Below, piece by piece: positions 62,714-64,000 of a stretch of 64,000 bases of DNA. Numbering within the stretch: the stretch's first letter is position 1; every line of letters begins with the position of its first letter. The stretch comes from Pseudomonas sp. UBA4617. GTDB lineage: Bacteria; Pseudomonadota; Gammaproteobacteria; Pseudomonadales; Pseudomonadaceae. The notes below the pieces were generated by a model. The model saw only the letters and a program-made list of their open reading frames with translations, was not told the origin of the DNA and made no database searches. Position numbers and translations under genes: made by a program. The stretch is from contig NZ_DGIR01000027.1 in assembly GCF_002386445.1 (NCBI RefSeq), positions 124,001 through 188,000 on the forward strand, given 5' to 3'.

Positions 62714-64000
62714 ATGCATACAACAACAAGTACAGCTCATTCTCCCGCCGCGCATGCCCCCGCTTCGATCCCGAGCGGGCGTTTGCGCACCTCCATGGGC
62801 ATGACCGCACTGATCCTGTTCGGCCTGGCCTACATGGTGCCGCTGGCCGTGTTCACCACCTACGGGCTGGTTACCCAGATGACCAAGGGGCACCTGCCCA
62901 CCGCCTACCTGCTGACCCTCGCCGCCATGCTGCTGACCGCCTACAGCTATGGGCGCATGGTCCAGGCCCACCCCTATTCCGGGTCGGTGTATACCTACGC
63001 GCGCAAGGCGTTCGGCAGCCACATCGGCTTCATTACCGGCTGGACGCTGCTGCTCGACTACATCTTCCTGCCGTTGCTCAGCTACCTGCTGATCGGCATC
63101 TACATGGCGGAGTATTTTCCGGCCATCCCCGCCTGGCTATGGGTGCTGGGCTCAATTGCCCTGGTGACCTGCCTCAACCTGGTTGGCATTGAATCGATCA
63201 CCCGGGTCAACTGGCTTCTGGTGATGCTGCAACTGGTGTTCATCGTCGTGTTCGTTGCCCTGTCGATACGCAACATTGCCGGCCAGGCCGAACCGGCTTC
63301 GCTGCTGGCGCCCTTCCATCACGACGGCTTCAGCGTGCCACTGATCATGACCGGCGCTGCCGTGCTGTGCCTGTCGTTCCTCGGCTTCGATGCGGTATCG
63401 ACCATGGCCGAGGAAACCAGCAACCCGACCTATCGCATTCCGATGGCCATTCTGGCGGTGTCGCTGATCGGTGGCCTGCTGTTCCTGCTGGTGTCGTACT
63501 GCGCGCAGATGGTGTTCCCCGACTGGGGCAGCTTCGCCGACCCCGATTCGGCCTCGGTGGACGTGATGCGGCGGGTGGGCGGTGAGTTGCTGGTGACCGC
63601 CTTTACCGCCACCTACGTGGCCGGTTGCTTCGCCTCGGCCATGGTGTCCCAGGCCAGCGTGTCGCGGGTACTGTTCGCCATGGGCCGCGACGGTGCACTG
63701 CCCCGGGCGTTCGGCCGACTGGTGACGAAAAAGCGCGTGCCGGCCGTGGCCATCGTGGTGGTCAGCCTGCTGTCGCTGGTCGCCCTGGTGATCACCCTCG
63801 ACACCGTGGCCAACATGATCAGCTTTGGCGCGTTGTTCGCGTTCTCGGCGGTGAACCTGGCAGTCGTCAAGCACTACCTGGTCGACCACCGTTTGCGTGG
63901 GGCCCGCAACTACCTGCTGTATGGCGTGGTACCTGGCCTGGGCTTTCTCAGCACGCTGTGGCTGTGGGGCAGCCTGACCAGCCTGTCGTTCAGCATCGGC
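62714..64000 (+). CDS. APC-family amino acid/polyamine permease, 3' truncated
   Basis: The frame runs from ATG 62714 (AGGAG upstream) to the window edge, 429 residues without a stop. It has at least ten hydrophobic segments, starting SMGMTALILFGLAYMVPLAVF. YSGSVYTYARKAFGSHIGF and FLGFDAVSTMAEETSNPTYRIP are APC signatures. Its place opposite an aminotransferase/aldehyde-dehydrogenase set suggests uptake of the amine they degrade, such as a polyamine. Confidence 0.9.
   Translation, partial: MHTTTSTAHSPAAHAPASIPSGRLRTSMGMTALILFGLAYMVPLAVFTTYGLVTQMTKGHLPTAYLLTLAAMLLTAYSYGRMVQAHPYSGSVYTYARKAFGSHIGFITGWTLLLDYIFLPLLSYLLIGIYMAEYFPAIPAWLWVLGSIALVTCLNLVGIESITRVNWLLVMLQLVFIVVFVALSIRNIAGQAEPASLLAPFHHDGFSVPLIMTGAAVLCLSFLGFDAVSTMAEETSNPTYRIPMAILAVSLIGGLLFLLVSYCAQMVFPDWGSFADPDSASVDVMRRVGGELLVTAFTATYVAGCFASAMVSQASVSRVLFAMGRDGALPRAFGRLVTKKRVPAVAIVVVSLLSLVALVITLDTVANMISFGALFAFSAVNLAVVKHYLVDHRLRGARNYLLYGVVPGLGFLSTLWLWGSLTSLSFSIG

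Overview
The window reads as chromosome of a Pseudomonas putida-group bacterium. It is uniformly GC-rich, carries the REP-type palindromes of that group, and its left third has the gene order of the P. putida ped (P. aeruginosa exa/erc) cluster for pyrroloquinoline quinone (PQQ)-dependent oxidation of volatile alcohols. I saw no rRNA or tRNA genes, insertion sequences, CRISPR arrays or phage genes. Both ends cut through genes: a thiamine-diphosphate enzyme on the left and an APC permease on the right.

Region 1 (about 3.0-26.9 kb) is the alcohol-oxidation island. It holds two quinoprotein dehydrogenases, the calcium-type PedE (D353-F-S355) and the lanthanide-type PedH (D323-F-D325). With them are cytochrome c550 (PedF), an MxaJ-like protein, a SoxYZ-like protein and a metallohydrolase, aldehyde dehydrogenase PedI, an iron-type alcohol dehydrogenase, and a four-gene putative export module (SBP-like protein, beta-propeller, ABC ATPase, ABC-2 permease). 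Regulation appears to rest on two LuxR-type response regulators (PedR1, PedR2), the membrane kinase PedS2, two soluble PAS hybrid kinases and a FIST sensor. Two things are easily missed. One is a 23-codon pqqA-like gene directly in front of a stand-alone pqqD. The other is a short dyad (CTAC-YTTGG-TAG) in front of at least seven of the transcription units, with a second palindrome (GGGAA-N3-TTCCC) only at pedE and pedH.

Region 2 (27.1-33.8 kb) has a porin and a second phosphate operon, pstSCAB, with a good Pho box. The operon continues into a Fic-fold protein that has lost the catalytic His and then a HAD phosphatase, the position where phoU usually sits.

Region 3 (34-42.7 kb) has two MFS transporters, small proteins, and a four-gene module: circularly permuted ATP-grasp, alpha-E, transglutaminase-like and proteasome-type Ntn hydrolase. 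The ATP-grasp gene is frameshifted by an apparent 2-nt loss.

Region 4 (42.8-54.9 kb) has a five-gene translationally coupled operon of unknown pathway (ketopantoate-reductase-like, VOC, MaoC, CaiB, shikimate-dehydrogenase-like) divergent from a LysR regulator. It also holds a LysR/SDR pair sharing a 17-bp operator-like repeat, plus assorted transport, reductase and envelope genes.

Region 5 (54.9-64 kb) has catBCA with divergent catR, ending in a strong terminator. It is followed by an amine-catabolism set (aldehyde dehydrogenase, class III aminotransferase, LuxR regulator, divergent APC permease) with a perfect 20-bp inverted repeat in the divergent spacer. Names come from motif and synteny recognition by eye; no database search was run.
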